Below are positions 5,479 to 13,804 of a DNA stretch of 22,962 nt, piece by piece. The stretch's first letter is position 1. The number at the start of each line of letters is the position of its first letter. The notes beneath the pieces are model-generated. The model was given only the letters and a program-made list of their open reading frames with translations, was not told where the DNA came from and ran no database searches. This stretch comes from JAXHUH01 sp034211175 (GTDB taxonomy: Bacteria > Actinomycetota > Acidimicrobiia > Acidimicrobiales > CAIXPF01), in NCBI GenBank assembly GCA_034211175.1, contig JAXHUH010000177.1:1-22962 (forward strand). The letters run 5' to 3'. Both the position numbers and the translations under genes were made by a program.

Positions 5479-5783
5479 GCCTGCCGGTCGGGGCCATCTC
5501 ACCCACGGCGGGGGTCAACGCCATCCTCAGCGCGGCCGACGGTGCCGCGCCCGACGGCCCGTCGCGCATCCCGGCGGTCGACTTCGGCAACCTCCTGTCG
5601 TCGGTCGAGGCGTCGCTCATCGACGCCGACCAGGCGGCGCAGGACCTGGCGACCGGTGAGATCACCGACATCCACGACTTCACCACCGCCGCGTCCAAGG
5701 CGCGCCTGTCGGTCGAGCTGACCGCCGCCGTGCGCAACCAGGCGCTCGAGGCCTTCCAAGAGATCATGAGGATGCAGATCTGA
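5475..5783 (+). CDS. fliE: Flagellar hook-basal body protein FliE
   Basis: FliE joins the MS ring to the rod and is among the first exported proteins. The 102 residues match the family. The N-terminal third is variable; the C-terminal part has DLATGEITDIHDFTTAASKA and LTAAVRNQALEAFQEIMRMQI, the standard FliE ending. The start codon overlaps the flgC stop (ATGA at 5475-5478), and the stop overlaps the fliF start (TGATG). The flgB-flgC-fliE-fliF order is the normal one. Confidence 0.97.
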   Translation: MSLPVGAISPTAGVNAILSAADGAAPDGPSRIPAVDFGNLLSSVEASLIDADQAAQDLATGEITDIHDFTTAASKARLSVELTAAVRNQALEAFQEIMRMQI

Positions 5784-7321
5784 TGGCACTCGACGCCGCC
5801 GCCCTCAGGGACCGGGCGGCTCGGGCGGCCGGATCCTTCAGCCCTCAGCAGATCGTCATCATCGGACTCCTGGGGGTCGTCGCCGCGGTCGGCGTCGTCG
5901 CCGCGCTGCGCTGGATCACCGAACCGAGCTGGACGCTGGTCGCCACGACCCGCAGCCTGTCGGAGACCGCCAACGTCGTCGACGAGCTCGAGGCCGAGGG
6001 CCTCACCACCCGCGTCGAGGGGGACGGCCAGGTGTTCGTGCGGGCCGAGGAGGCCCAGGACGCCCGGCTCCTGCTCGCCACCGCCACCGTCGACGGCACC
6101 GAGGTCGTCGGTTACGAGCTGCTCGACGACGAGGGCTTCACCACCTCGGAGTTCAAGCAGCGGGTCGACCTCCAGCGCGCGCTGGAGGGCGAGCTGACCC
6201 GCACGCTCATCGACATCGAGGGCATCGACGAGGCGTCGGTCCACCTCGCCATCCCCGAGGACCAGCTCTTCGTCGAGGACGAGGAGAACGTCACCGCCTC
6301 GGTCGTGCTGACCACGCCGTCGCAGCTCGACGACGACACCGTCGCGTCGGTCGTCAGCATCGTCGCGTCCGCGGTGCCCGGGCTGGTGCCCGAGAACGTG
6401 ACCGTGTCCGACACCGACGGGCGGGTGCTCACCGGCGGCGCGGGTGGCAGCACCGGCTCGGCCGACGCCGTCGAGATGACCCAGCTGTACGAGACCGCGC
6501 TCGAGACGCAGGTCGAGACGATGCTGGCGTCGGTCCTCGGCCCCGACCACAGCGTCGTGCGGGTGTCGGCCCAGCTCAACTTCGACGAGGCCACCGAGGA
6601 GTCGACCACCTACGACCCCGACAGCCAGGTCGCGGTGCGCGAGCAGCTCACCGACGAGACGTTCAACGGCACCGGCACCCCGCCCGAGGGCGTGCTCGGC
6701 GTGACCGGCGAGGTCACCGGCGACGGCGCGGTCCAGGAGTCCGAGTACACCCGGGGCGAGCAGATCTCCGAGTACGCCATCGACCAGGTCGTGCGCACGT
6801 CGCGCCAGGCCCCCGGACGCCTCGAGCGACTGTCGGTCGCGGTGGTGCTCGACGAGGCCCTCGACCCCGCGCCCGACCCGGCCCAGGTCAACGCCCTCGT
6901 CGCCGCGGCCGCCGGCATCGACCCGGCCCGCGGTGACCAGGTCGTCGTCGACCTGTTGCCGTTCGAGGTCGCCGCGGAGGACGACGCCGCCGCCGAGGAC
7001 GAGATCCCGGCCGAGGACGCGGCGAACCCGCTCGACATGGTCGGCACCTACGCCCCGACCGCCATCGGCACCCTCGTGCTGCTGCTCGTGGCGTTCATGG
7101 TCTGGCGGGGCATGCGGGCCCTCAAGCCGACGGTCGTCGAGATCGACGCCGGCGAGCTGCGGGCCGCGGGCGACGACGACGAGGACGCCGACGAGCTCGA
7201 ACCGCCGGAGGACCGCCTCACCCTCGACCCGGCGCGCGAGGTCCTCGACCTCATCGACCGCCAGCCCGACGAGGTGGCGGTGCTCCTGCGCAGCTGGGTC
7301 GCTGACCGGAGGGAGACGTGA
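5783..7321 (+). CDS. fliF: Flagellar MS-ring protein FliF
   Basis: FliF forms the membrane ring on which the rod, rotor and export gate are built. The 512-residue protein has a first membrane segment at about 24-44 (IVIIGLLGVVAAVGVVAAL), a long extracytoplasmic YscJ/FliF region with ELEAEGLTTRVEGDGQVFV and LEGELTRTLIDIEGIDEASVHLA, and a second membrane segment at about 426-442. The cytoplasmic tail (about 443-512) is acidic and ends with REVLDLIDRQPDEVAVLLRSW, the FliG-binding pattern. Length is slightly short of the usual 530-570. The gene overlaps fliE by one base and fliG by four (GTGA). Nothing suggests damage. Confidence 0.97.
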   Translation: MALDAAALRDRAARAAGSFSPQQIVIIGLLGVVAAVGVVAALRWITEPSWTLVATTRSLSETANVVDELEAEGLTTRVEGDGQVFVRAEEAQDARLLLATATVDGTEVVGYELLDDEGFTTSEFKQRVDLQRALEGELTRTLIDIEGIDEASVHLAIPEDQLFVEDEENVTASVVLTTPSQLDDDTVASVVSIVASAVPGLVPENVTVSDTDGRVLTGGAGGSTGSADAVEMTQLYETALETQVETMLASVLGPDHSVVRVSAQLNFDEATEESTTYDPDSQVAVREQLTDETFNGTGTPPEGVLGVTGEVTGDGAVQESEYTRGEQISEYAIDQVVRTSRQAPGRLERLSVAVVLDEALDPAPDPAQVNALVAAAAGIDPARGDQVVVDLLPFEVAAEDDAAAEDEIPAEDAANPLDMVGTYAPTAIGTLVLLLVAFMVWRGMRALKPTVVEIDAGELRAAGDDDEDADELEPPEDRLTLDPAREVLDLIDRQPDEVAVLLRSWVADRRET

Positions 7322-8349
7322 GCGACACCTCCGGCACGCTCGAGCTCGCCCCGAACCCCGAGCAGCGCCGTCGCCTGGCGACGGTGCTGGTCGCACTCGG
7401 GCCCGAGCGCGCGGCCAAGCTCCTCCAACGGTTCCCGGCGCCGGTCGTCGAGCAGCTCGTCGCCGAGACCGCCCAGGTCGAGCGGCTGTCGCCCGACGAG
7501 GTCAAGGCCGCGCTCGACGACTTCGGCCAGGAGATCGTCGCCCGCCGGCTCATGGCCGAGGGCGGCAAGTCCTACGCCCGCGACCTGCTCACCCGCCTGC
7601 TCGGCGCCGAGCGGGCCGACGAGATCCTCCGGCGCATCGACCCCGAGGTCGCCCAGCCGTTCCGCTACCTCGGGTCGATGGAGCCGAAGGTCGTCGCCAC
7701 GCTGCTGTCCGGCGAGTCCGCCGGCACGGTGGCGGTGGCGCTGGCCCACCTCGAGCCCTCGGAGGCCGCGGCGATCGCCAAGCAGCTGCCGGAGGCGTTC
7801 CGGGCCGACGTCGCCCTGCGGGTCGCCACGCTCGAACAGGTCCCCGACGACGTCATCTCCGAGCTCGACACCGAGCTGCGCGAGCGGGTCGAGATGCTCA
7901 CCTCGCGGCCGATGACCAAGCTCGAGGGCCGGGCGACGCTCGTCAGCATGCTCCAGTCGTCGCCCCGGCGGATCGAGCGCGACGTCCTCGCCGCCATCGA
8001 GGCCCAGGACGCCCGCCTCGCCGAGCAGATACGCGAGGAGCTGTTCGTCTTCGACGACATCGCCAAGCTCACCGACAAGGCGATCCAGCAGACCCTGCGG
8101 ACCGTCGACACCGGCGACCTCGCCGTCGCGCTCAAGGACGCCGGTGAGCTCGTGCGTGACCGGATGCTGGCCAACGTCTCCGAGCGCGCCCGGAACAACC
8201 TGCTCGAGGAGATGGAGTTCCTGCCCACGCAGAAGCCGGCCGCGGTCAAGGAGGCCCGCAAGCGGATCGTGGCCACCGTGCGCCGCCTCGAGCAGGAGGG
8301 CGTGATCGAGATCGCCCGCGCCGGGGGTGACGACGATGACGACGAGTGA
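7318..8349 (+). CDS. fliG: Flagellar motor switch protein FliG, with altered FliM-binding motif
   Basis: FliG couples the rotor to the MotAB stator. The 343 residues match the family. The N-terminal domain (about 1-100) has AAKLLQRFP and SYARDLLTRLLG. The middle domain reads VVATLLSGESAGTVAVALAHL at about 125-144, where typical FliG has a DEHPQT core; here 133-137 is ESAGT (7714-7728). The C-terminal torque domain is well kept: LFVFDDI, TVDTGDLAVALKDAG, and SERARNNLLEEME (288-300), with charged residues where E. coli has R281, D288 and D289. GTG 7318 overlaps the fliF stop. EHPQR-type residues bind FliM in studied species, and no fliM is in this window, so the change may be meaningful. Identity as FliG is not in doubt. 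Confidence 0.95.
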   Translation: MSDTSGTLELAPNPEQRRRLATVLVALGPERAAKLLQRFPAPVVEQLVAETAQVERLSPDEVKAALDDFGQEIVARRLMAEGGKSYARDLLTRLLGAERADEILRRIDPEVAQPFRYLGSMEPKVVATLLSGESAGTVAVALAHLEPSEAAAIAKQLPEAFRADVALRVATLEQVPDDVISELDTELRERVEMLTSRPMTKLEGRATLVSMLQSSPRRIERDVLAAIEAQDARLAEQIREELFVFDDIAKLTDKAIQQTLRTVDTGDLAVALKDAGELVRDRMLANVSERARNNLLEEMEFLPTQKPAAVKEARKRIVATVRRLEQEGVIEIARAGGDDDDDE

Positions 8350-8941
8350 GGTCGCCGTGAGCGCCGGGCGGCGCATCGTCCGCGCCTCGACCGTCGACTA
8401 CCGGGTCCCCCCGACGATCGACGAGCAGGAGCTGCGCGACCAGGCGATCTATCGGGAGGGCTTCGAGGCCGGACTGACCGCGGACGACGCCACCGCGGGG
8501 GCCTTCCGTCAGCTCGCCTCCCGGGTCGACGCCGCCGCGGCGCAGCTCGAGCGATCCATCGTCGCGGCGGTCGAGGCCCGCACCGACGAGCTCGTCGCCG
8601 CGTCGATCGACATCGGCTCGTGGATGGCGACCGAGTCCCTCGCCGCCGACCCGCAGCTGATGCGCCGGCGCATCGAGTCCATCGCGCTGGAGGCGCTCGG
8701 CGACGACCCGCTGGTGCGCCTCGAGGTCGGCGCGGACGTGGCCGACGCGCTGCGGGAGGCGCTCCAGGGCCGGGTCGACGTCGTCGCCGGCGACCTCGGG
8801 CCCGGTGAGGTCCGGCTCATGACCCCCGACGGCGTCGTCGACGCCACCATCTCCGAGGCCGTGCGACGGGCCCATCTCGCGCTGCTCGGGCGCGAGCCGG
8901 GCGAGACCGGCGAGCGCGGCGGGGACGTGATGGCGCCGTGA
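8336..8941 (+). CDS. fliH: Flagellar export apparatus protein FliH
   Basis: FliH binds and restrains the ATPase FliI and links it to the rotor. The product of about 201 residues has an N-terminal part with STVDYRVPPTIDEQELRDQAI, an alanine-rich helical middle, and a C-terminal domain with DPLVRLEVGADVADALREAL and GVVDATISEAVRRAHLAL, which is the FliH/YscL pattern. The start is uncertain: GTG 8327, ATG 8336 and GTG 8357 share the frame. I prefer ATG 8336 because GGGGGTGA lies 5 nt upstream; GTG 8357, with GAGG before it and no overlap with fliG, is also plausible. The stop overlaps fliI. Confidence 0.9.
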   Translation: MTTSEVAVSAGRRIVRASTVDYRVPPTIDEQELRDQAIYREGFEAGLTADDATAGAFRQLASRVDAAAAQLERSIVAAVEARTDELVAASIDIGSWMATESLAADPQLMRRRIESIALEALGDDPLVRLEVGADVADALREALQGRVDVVAGDLGPGEVRLMTPDGVVDATISEAVRRAHLALLGREPGETGERGGDVMAP

Positions 8942-10236
8942 TGTCGACCATCGCCGATCGGCTGGCCGAGCACCGGCCCTACACCCGGCGCGGCCGGGTC
9001 CGGCGCGTCGTCGGGCTCGAGGTCCACGCCAGCGGGCTGTCGTCGCATCTCGGCGAGCTGGTGTGGATCCTCGGCGACGACGGCCGCATCCCCGCCGAGG
9101 TCATCGCCGTCGACGACGACGACGTGCGTCTGATGCCGTTCGCGTCGCCGGTCGGGCTCGGCCCGGGGCGCGACGTCGAGTCGACCGGCGCCCACCTGCG
9201 GGTCCCCCTCGGTGACGGCATCGTCGGCCGGGTGCTCGACGCGCTCGGACGCCCCGCCGACGGTGCGGGGCCGATCAAGGGTGCGGTCGAGTCGGTCGAC
9301 GTCGAGTCCGCGCCGGTGCCGGCGATGGCCCGGGGCCGCATCTCCGAGCCGCTCCAGCTCGGTGTCCGGGCGGTCGACACGCTCCTGACGTGTGGCCGCG
9401 GCCAGCGCGTCGGGATCATGGCCGGCTCCGGTGTCGGCAAGTCGACGTTGCTCGGCATGCTCGCTCGCGGCACCGACGCCGACGCGGTCGTCGTCGCCCT
9501 CGTCGGCGAGCGCGGCCGGGAGGTGCGGGAGTTCCTCGAGGACGACCTCGGCCCCGGCGGCCGTGAGCGGGCCACCGTCGTCGTCGCCACCGCGGACGAG
9601 CCGCCGCTGCTGCGCCTGCGGGCCGCGCTGACCGCCACCCGCATCGCCGAGTGGCACGCGGACCGCGGCGAGAGCGTCCTGCTGCTCATGGACTCGCTGA
9701 CCCGCTTCGCCATGGCCCAGCGGGAGATCGGCCTCGCCGCCGGCGAGCCGCCGACCACCCGGGGTTACCCGCCGTCGACCTTCGGCGCGATCGCCCGGCT
9801 GCTCGAACGGGCCGGCCCCCGCGAGCGGGGAACGATCACCGGCCTCTACACGGTGCTGGTCGAGGGCGACGACCTGACCGAGCCGATCACCGACCACGCC
9901 CGCTCGATCCTCGACGGCCACATCGTGCTGTCGCGACGGCTCGCCACCGCGGGCCACTACCCGACCATCGACGTCACACAGAGCGTGAGCCGACTCGCCG
10001 GCAAGCTCTGGACCCCGGCCCAGCAGCAGCTGGCCGTCCACACCCGCCGCCTCCTGGCGGCGGTCGAGGAGAGCCGCGACCTCGTGGAGATCGGCGCGTA
10101 CGTCGCCGGCACCAACCACGAGCTCGACGAGGCGCTGCTCAAGCGGACGGCCATCGACCAGTTCCTGCGCCAGGGGGTCCACGAGGTCGTGCCGATGTCG
10201 CAGTCATGGAACGTGCTCGAGGAGGTCCTCCGATGA
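8941..10236 (+). CDS. fliI: Flagellum-specific ATPase FliI
   Basis: FliI hydrolyses ATP at the base of the export gate and helps feed substrates into it. The 431-residue protein has the P-loop GSGVGKST at 162-169, LVGERGREVREF, the Walker B segment LLLMDSLTR with D251, and the family signature GEPPTTRGYPPSTFGAIARL. The C-terminal part has the DQFLRQGVHEVVPM stretch. ATG 8941 overlaps the fliH stop (TGATG); GTG 8938 one codon upstream is possible. FliI is close to the F1 beta subunit, but the YPPSTF motif, gene neighbours and N-terminal sequence settle the call. The stop overlaps fliJ (ATGA). Confidence 0.98.
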   Translation: MSTIADRLAEHRPYTRRGRVRRVVGLEVHASGLSSHLGELVWILGDDGRIPAEVIAVDDDDVRLMPFASPVGLGPGRDVESTGAHLRVPLGDGIVGRVLDALGRPADGAGPIKGAVESVDVESAPVPAMARGRISEPLQLGVRAVDTLLTCGRGQRVGIMAGSGVGKSTLLGMLARGTDADAVVVALVGERGREVREFLEDDLGPGGRERATVVVATADEPPLLRLRAALTATRIAEWHADRGESVLLLMDSLTRFAMAQREIGLAAGEPPTTRGYPPSTFGAIARLLERAGPRERGTITGLYTVLVEGDDLTEPITDHARSILDGHIVLSRRLATAGHYPTIDVTQSVSRLAGKLWTPAQQQLAVHTRRLLAAVEESRDLVEIGAYVAGTNHELDEALLKRTAIDQFLRQGVHEVVPMSQSWNVLEEVLR

Positions 10237-10667
10237 GGAACGTTCGCAAGCTGGCCAGCGTCCTCCGCCTCGCCGACCTGCGTGAGAAGCAGGCCCAGGC
10301 CGAGGTGGCGAACAAGGAGCGCGAGCTCGCCGAGCGGCGGGACCGGGCCGACGAGCTCGACGCGTCGCTGGCGTCCGAGGACCTCGGCGAGGGCGAGACC
10401 TCGTCGATGTCGGCGTTCGTCGCCCGGCGCGAGCGGCTGCGGCTGGTCGCCGAGCGGGGACGGGACGCCGCCGCCGACGCCGAGGTCAGCGCAGCCGAGG
10501 TCGAGGCCGCCCGCGAGCACTGGATCGCCGCGGCCCGCGATCGGCGCTCCGCCGACAACCTGTCCCAGCGCCACGCCGCGTTCGGCGCCATCGCCGCCGG
10601 CCGGGCCGCCCAGCGCACGCTGGACGAGCTCGCGGTGCTCAGCCACGCGAGGAACCGGCGCCGATGA
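10233..10667 (+). CDS. fliJ: Flagellar export protein FliJ
   Basis: FliJ is the small coiled-coil stalk of the FliI ring and a chaperone escort protein. The 144-residue product is almost all charged helix: LRLADLREKQAQAEVANKER, RLRLVAERGRD, and an end with FGAIAAGRAAQRTLDELAVL. Length and heptad-like pattern fit the family (about 145 residues). The frame is open upstream to 9651, but that lies inside fliI; ATG 10233 overlaps the fliI stop. Sequence conservation in FliJ is low, so position after fliI carries much of the weight. Confidence 0.9.
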   Translation: MRNVRKLASVLRLADLREKQAQAEVANKERELAERRDRADELDASLASEDLGEGETSSMSAFVARRERLRLVAERGRDAAADAEVSAAEVEAAREHWIAAARDRRSADNLSQRHAAFGAIAAGRAAQRTLDELAVLSHARNRRR

Positions 10668-11437
10668 GCCTCGACGGGGTGCTGTCCCGCATCGCCGAGA
10701 TCCGCAATGCCCACGCATCGCTGGGCCCCGCCGCGGTCGGATCGGTCGCCTCGACCCCGACCCGCGCCGCCACCTCCGCGCCCACGACCGCGGGCGGCAG
10801 CGGTGGTTCGTCGGGGATGCTCGCGCCGGCGGCCGGGTCGATCTCGTTCGCGGACGTGCTCGACGCCGCCGCGTCGCGCCGCCAGCTGGTCTCGACCATC
10901 ACCGGCGCCGCCGTGCCCGGCCCGGCGGCCTTCGGCGGCGGGGTGGCGCGGCTGCCGGGAACGTCCGGGCCGGCGACGGCCACACCCGCGGGGTACACCT
11001 CCGGTGTCGCGCTCCCGACGACGGGCGACCTCGGGCCCCTGCCCGACGCCGCCCGCCGCTACGTCGGCCTGATCGACGCCGCGGCGGCAGCGGAGGGCCT
11101 CGACCCGGCGCTCCTGCGGGCGGTCGCGTGGACCGAGTCGGGCTTCGACGCCGGCGCGGTGTCGCGGGCGGGCGCCACCGGGCTGTTGCAGCTCATGCCC
11201 GCGACCGCGGCGTCGCTGGGCGTCGACCCCACCGACCCGGCCGACAATGCCCGGGGCGGTGCCCGCTACCTGCGCCAGCAGCTCGACCGGTTCGGCCGCG
11301 TCGACCTGGCGCTTGCCGCCTACAACGCCGGCCCCGGTGCCGTGCAGCGTCACGGCGGCATCCCGCCCTACGCCGAGACCCAGGCGTACGTCCGGCGCGT
11401 GATCGAACGCGCGCAGCAGTTGGGAGGCACACGATGA
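10664..11437 (+). CDS. Flagellar-cluster lytic transglycosylase (SLT domain)
   Basis: A 257-residue protein with a C-terminal soluble lytic transglycosylase domain that cleaves peptidoglycan glycan strands. The domain spans about 128-250. AWTESGFD carries the catalytic glutamate E158, followed by GATGLLQLMP, LAAYNAGPGAV and YAETQAYVRRV, all standard motifs. The N-terminal part (1-125) begins MSLDGVLSRIAEIRNAHASL and contains a G/A/T-rich linker and SFADVLDAA. No cleavable signal peptide is seen, so export through the flagellar apparatus is a fair inference. The gene overlaps fliJ (ATGA) and fliK. It may do the wall-piercing job that the muramidase domain of FlgJ does in enterobacteria; no flgJ is present. 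Confidence 0.93.
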   Translation: MSLDGVLSRIAEIRNAHASLGPAAVGSVASTPTRAATSAPTTAGGSGGSSGMLAPAAGSISFADVLDAAASRRQLVSTITGAAVPGPAAFGGGVARLPGTSGPATATPAGYTSGVALPTTGDLGPLPDAARRYVGLIDAAAAAEGLDPALLRAVAWTESGFDAGAVSRAGATGLLQLMPATAASLGVDPTDPADNARGGARYLRQQLDRFGRVDLALAAYNAGPGAVQRHGGIPPYAETQAYVRRVIERAQQLGGTR

Positions 11438-12993
11438 TCGGGCCCATGGGAGCCGACTTCCTCGGGGCGGTCGGCATGCCCGCCGGTGACGGCGGTAGCG
11501 CCGACGGGGGTTCCGACGGCGACGGCACGGCCTTCGGCTCGTTGCTCGCCGGCGCGCTCGCCGGCCGCGGTGACGGGGCCGACGCCGGCGAGCGCCCGAT
11601 CGGCGGTGTGGTCCGCCTCGTCGCGCCCGGCGCGGTCCTCGACGGCACCGGCGAGGTCGACGGCGACGGTGCGGACGGCGAGGGAGGCGACGGCGACGGT
11701 GCGGCAGGGGAGACGGCGGCCGCCGGCCTCGCCGCCATGTTGTGGCCCCGGCTCGTCGGTCTCGTGCAGCTGCCCGCCGAGGGTGGCGCCGCAACGGCCG
11801 ACGGGGCCGGTGGGGCCGACGGTGGAGAGGCGGCGGTCGCCGCGCTGCGCGGCATCGTTGCCGACGGCGACCTCGACCCGGACGCTGCCGCCGCCCTCGC
11901 GGCCCGCCTCGACACGGCGACGGCTGCGGCCGACGCCGCCGGGGCCGGGGACACCGAGCGCACCTCGATGGCCGAGCTCGTCGCCGAGCTCGAGGAGCTC
12001 GCCGCCTCGTCGGGCGAGGACGCCGCCACGGTCGTCAGCGACGGTGAGACGGCCGAGGGCGACGTCGCCGGGGCCGTCACGGCCGACGGCGATGCCGACC
12101 CGCTGCCGCCGGTCGAACCGGCGGGGTCCGACGCCGACGGGCTCCGGCCGGGCGAGGACCTCGGCGACCGGCTCGAGGCCGTCGCGGCAGGCGACCGCGT
12201 GGCCGATGCCGCCGATGCCGCCGATGCCGCCGATGCGGCCGGGGCCGCGGACGGGGCCGTCGAGCCGGCCGAGGGCGGCGACGCCGAGGGCGTCGAGGCG
12301 GCGACCGAGCCGACCGGCGACGGTGACGCGCCCCTCGTGGGCCGGGCCGACGGCTCACGAGACGCGAACGGTGAGGGCGACGGTGACGAGCGCGCCCGTG
12401 ACCGACGGGACGGCGATCGGCAGGTCGGGACCGTGCGTCCCGACGCCACGCCCGTGGCCCGGACGTCGAGCCAGGGCGAGGACGCCGGTGCTCGTGGTGT
12501 GGCCCGGGCCGACGCCTCCGCCGGGGTGGCCGACACCGGCCGGACCGCACCGACGATGTCGAGCACGGGCCCCGCACCGGTCGAGCGCCACGGCCCGATC
12601 GCCCACCAGCGCATCCCCGACATCGTCGCCGATGCCACCATCCGGGCCGCTCGCGGATCGGGCACGACGCGCCTCGAGATCCGCGTCGATCCGCCCGACC
12701 TGGGGCCGCTGCACATCGAGATACAGGTCGACGGCGATCGCGTCGAACTGATGGTGAGGGCGGATCACGGGCGCGCCGCGGAGGCGATCAGCGACCGCCG
12801 CCCCGACATCGTCCGCATGCTCTCCGAGAACGGGTTCGACTTGACCGGCTTCGACGTCTCCCAGCAGCAGCGGGACCGCTCCTCCGACGAGGACGGCCCG
12901 GGCACCGACCACGCGGCCGACGACGACGCACCCTCCTTCGAGGTGCTCCAGCCCGATGCGCCCGGCGCCGGCGACGGGGAGCTGCGGCTGTGA
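11434..12993 (+). CDS. fliK: Flagellar hook-length control protein FliK
   Basis: FliK measures the hook during export and then switches FlhB to filament substrates. The 519-residue protein is Asp-, Gly- and Ala-rich and low in complexity over most of its length (about 10-400), as expected for a disordered ruler. The conserved Flg_hook domain starts near 410 with TTRLEIRVDPPDLGPLHIEI, then GDRVELMVRADHGRAAEAI and ENGFDLTGFDVSQQQ. A larger open frame begins at 10282, but the part before 11434 overlaps fliJ and the transglycosylase gene. ATG 11434 has GGAGG upstream and overlaps the previous stop (ATGA). A 9-bp tandem repeat lies at 12202-12237. Confidence 0.93.
   Translation: MIGPMGADFLGAVGMPAGDGGSADGGSDGDGTAFGSLLAGALAGRGDGADAGERPIGGVVRLVAPGAVLDGTGEVDGDGADGEGGDGDGAAGETAAAGLAAMLWPRLVGLVQLPAEGGAATADGAGGADGGEAAVAALRGIVADGDLDPDAAAALAARLDTATAAADAAGAGDTERTSMAELVAELEELAASSGEDAATVVSDGETAEGDVAGAVTADGDADPLPPVEPAGSDADGLRPGEDLGDRLEAVAAGDRVADAADAADAADAAGAADGAVEPAEGGDAEGVEAATEPTGDGDAPLVGRADGSRDANGEGDGDERARDRRDGDRQVGTVRPDATPVARTSSQGEDAGARGVARADASAGVADTGRTAPTMSSTGPAPVERHGPIAHQRIPDIVADATIRAARGSGTTRLEIRVDPPDLGPLHIEIQVDGDRVELMVRADHGRAAEAISDRRPDIVRMLSENGFDLTGFDVSQQQRDRSSDEDGPGTDHAADDDAPSFEVLQPDAPGAGDGELRL
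12202..12237 (+). repeat. 9-bp tandem repeat inside fliK
   Basis: GCCGATGCC is repeated three times and followed by GCCGATGCG. In the fliK frame it encodes four copies of the tripeptide Ala-Asp-Ala. Changes in copy number would keep the frame and alter ruler length by three residues per unit. Confidence 0.85.
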
Positions 12994-13063
12994 CCCACCC
13001 GCCGTCCAGACCAGCGGTGCCCGGACCCGACCGGTGCCGAAGCCATGACGAGGAGGTGACCCG

Positions 13064-13804
13064 ATGAGCGACGTCGGCATCCAACGGACACCGGGCCCGA
13101 CCGTGACCCAGCAGGCCGCCGAGGCGCGGGTCAACGTCGACCCCGAGGTGCGGAGCCGGGCGTCCCGCGACGCCGGCTCGTTCGGCGGGATCGACCAGGA
13201 CACGTTCCTCGAGCTGCTCGTCGCGCAGATGCGCTACCAGAACCCGCTGCAGCCGATGGACGGCCAGGAGTTCCTCAACCAGGCGGCGCAGTTCGCCACG
13301 GTCGAGCGACTCCAGTCGGTGCTCGAGGCGCAGAACCAGGCCGTCGCGTACCAGCGGGTCATCCTCTCCAACTCGATGATCGGCAAGCAGGCGCTCGGCG
13401 TCGACGAGTTCGGCAACCCGGTCGACGGTCGTGTCGACGGCGTCCACTACGACCAGGGCCAGCCGTTCCTCGTGGTCGACGGTGCCCGCGTGCCCCTCGA
13501 CTACGTCGAGACCATCGGCGAGGGCGTCGCCCCCACCCCGCCGACCGATGCGACCAACGACCCGACCGGGACCGCGAGCCCGGGCACCACCCCACCCGGT
13601 ACCGGCACCGAGGCGGCCGGAGCCTCCGGGCCCTCGATCGGCGACCTGACCATCGGCGACCCCGCCGGCGGTGCCGTCGCCGGCGGCGAGCTCATCGTCC
13701 CCGCACCGACGACGCCGGACGTCGAGCAGAACGAACCCGACGACCCGACCGGCACCGCCGGCGCGTCCGCGACCCGCGACTCCCAGGAGCAGACCCTCTC
13801 ATGA
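13064..13804 (+). CDS. flgD: Flagellar hook-capping protein FlgD
   Basis: FlgD is the scaffold that caps the hook while FlgE is added. The 246-residue protein has the N-terminal core DTFLELLVAQMRYQNPLQPMD from residue 46 and QEFLNQAAQFATVERLQSV. A short beta segment follows (about 105-150: MIGKQALGVDEFGNPVDG, FLVVDGARVPLDYVETI), resembling the Tudor-like part. The Ig-like domain of enterobacterial FlgD is not seen; residues from about 155 form a Pro/Thr/Gly-rich tail. GAGGAGGTGA lies just before ATG 13064. The 70-bp gap after fliK shows no promoter. It overlaps the flgE start. Confidence 0.95.
   Translation: MSDVGIQRTPGPTVTQQAAEARVNVDPEVRSRASRDAGSFGGIDQDTFLELLVAQMRYQNPLQPMDGQEFLNQAAQFATVERLQSVLEAQNQAVAYQRVILSNSMIGKQALGVDEFGNPVDGRVDGVHYDQGQPFLVVDGARVPLDYVETIGEGVAPTPPTDATNDPTGTASPGTTPPGTGTEAAGASGPSIGDLTIGDPAGGAVAGGELIVPAPTTPDVEQNEPDDPTGTAGASATRDSQEQTLS

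Noticed and set aside
5177..7396. Minus-strand frame of 739 codons opposite flgC to fliF
   Set aside because: It lies opposite five overlapping well-conserved genes and has no recognised domain.
10282..12993. A single 903-codon frame covering fliJ to fliK
   Set aside because: The part before 11434 is out of frame with FliJ and the transglycosylase, which are both clear families. Only the part from ATG 11434 reads as FliK.
13000..13063. Possible promoter in the fliK-flgD gap (GTGCCGAAG)
   Set aside because: No TCAA-like box lies at the 15-bp spacing shared by the three accepted promoters.
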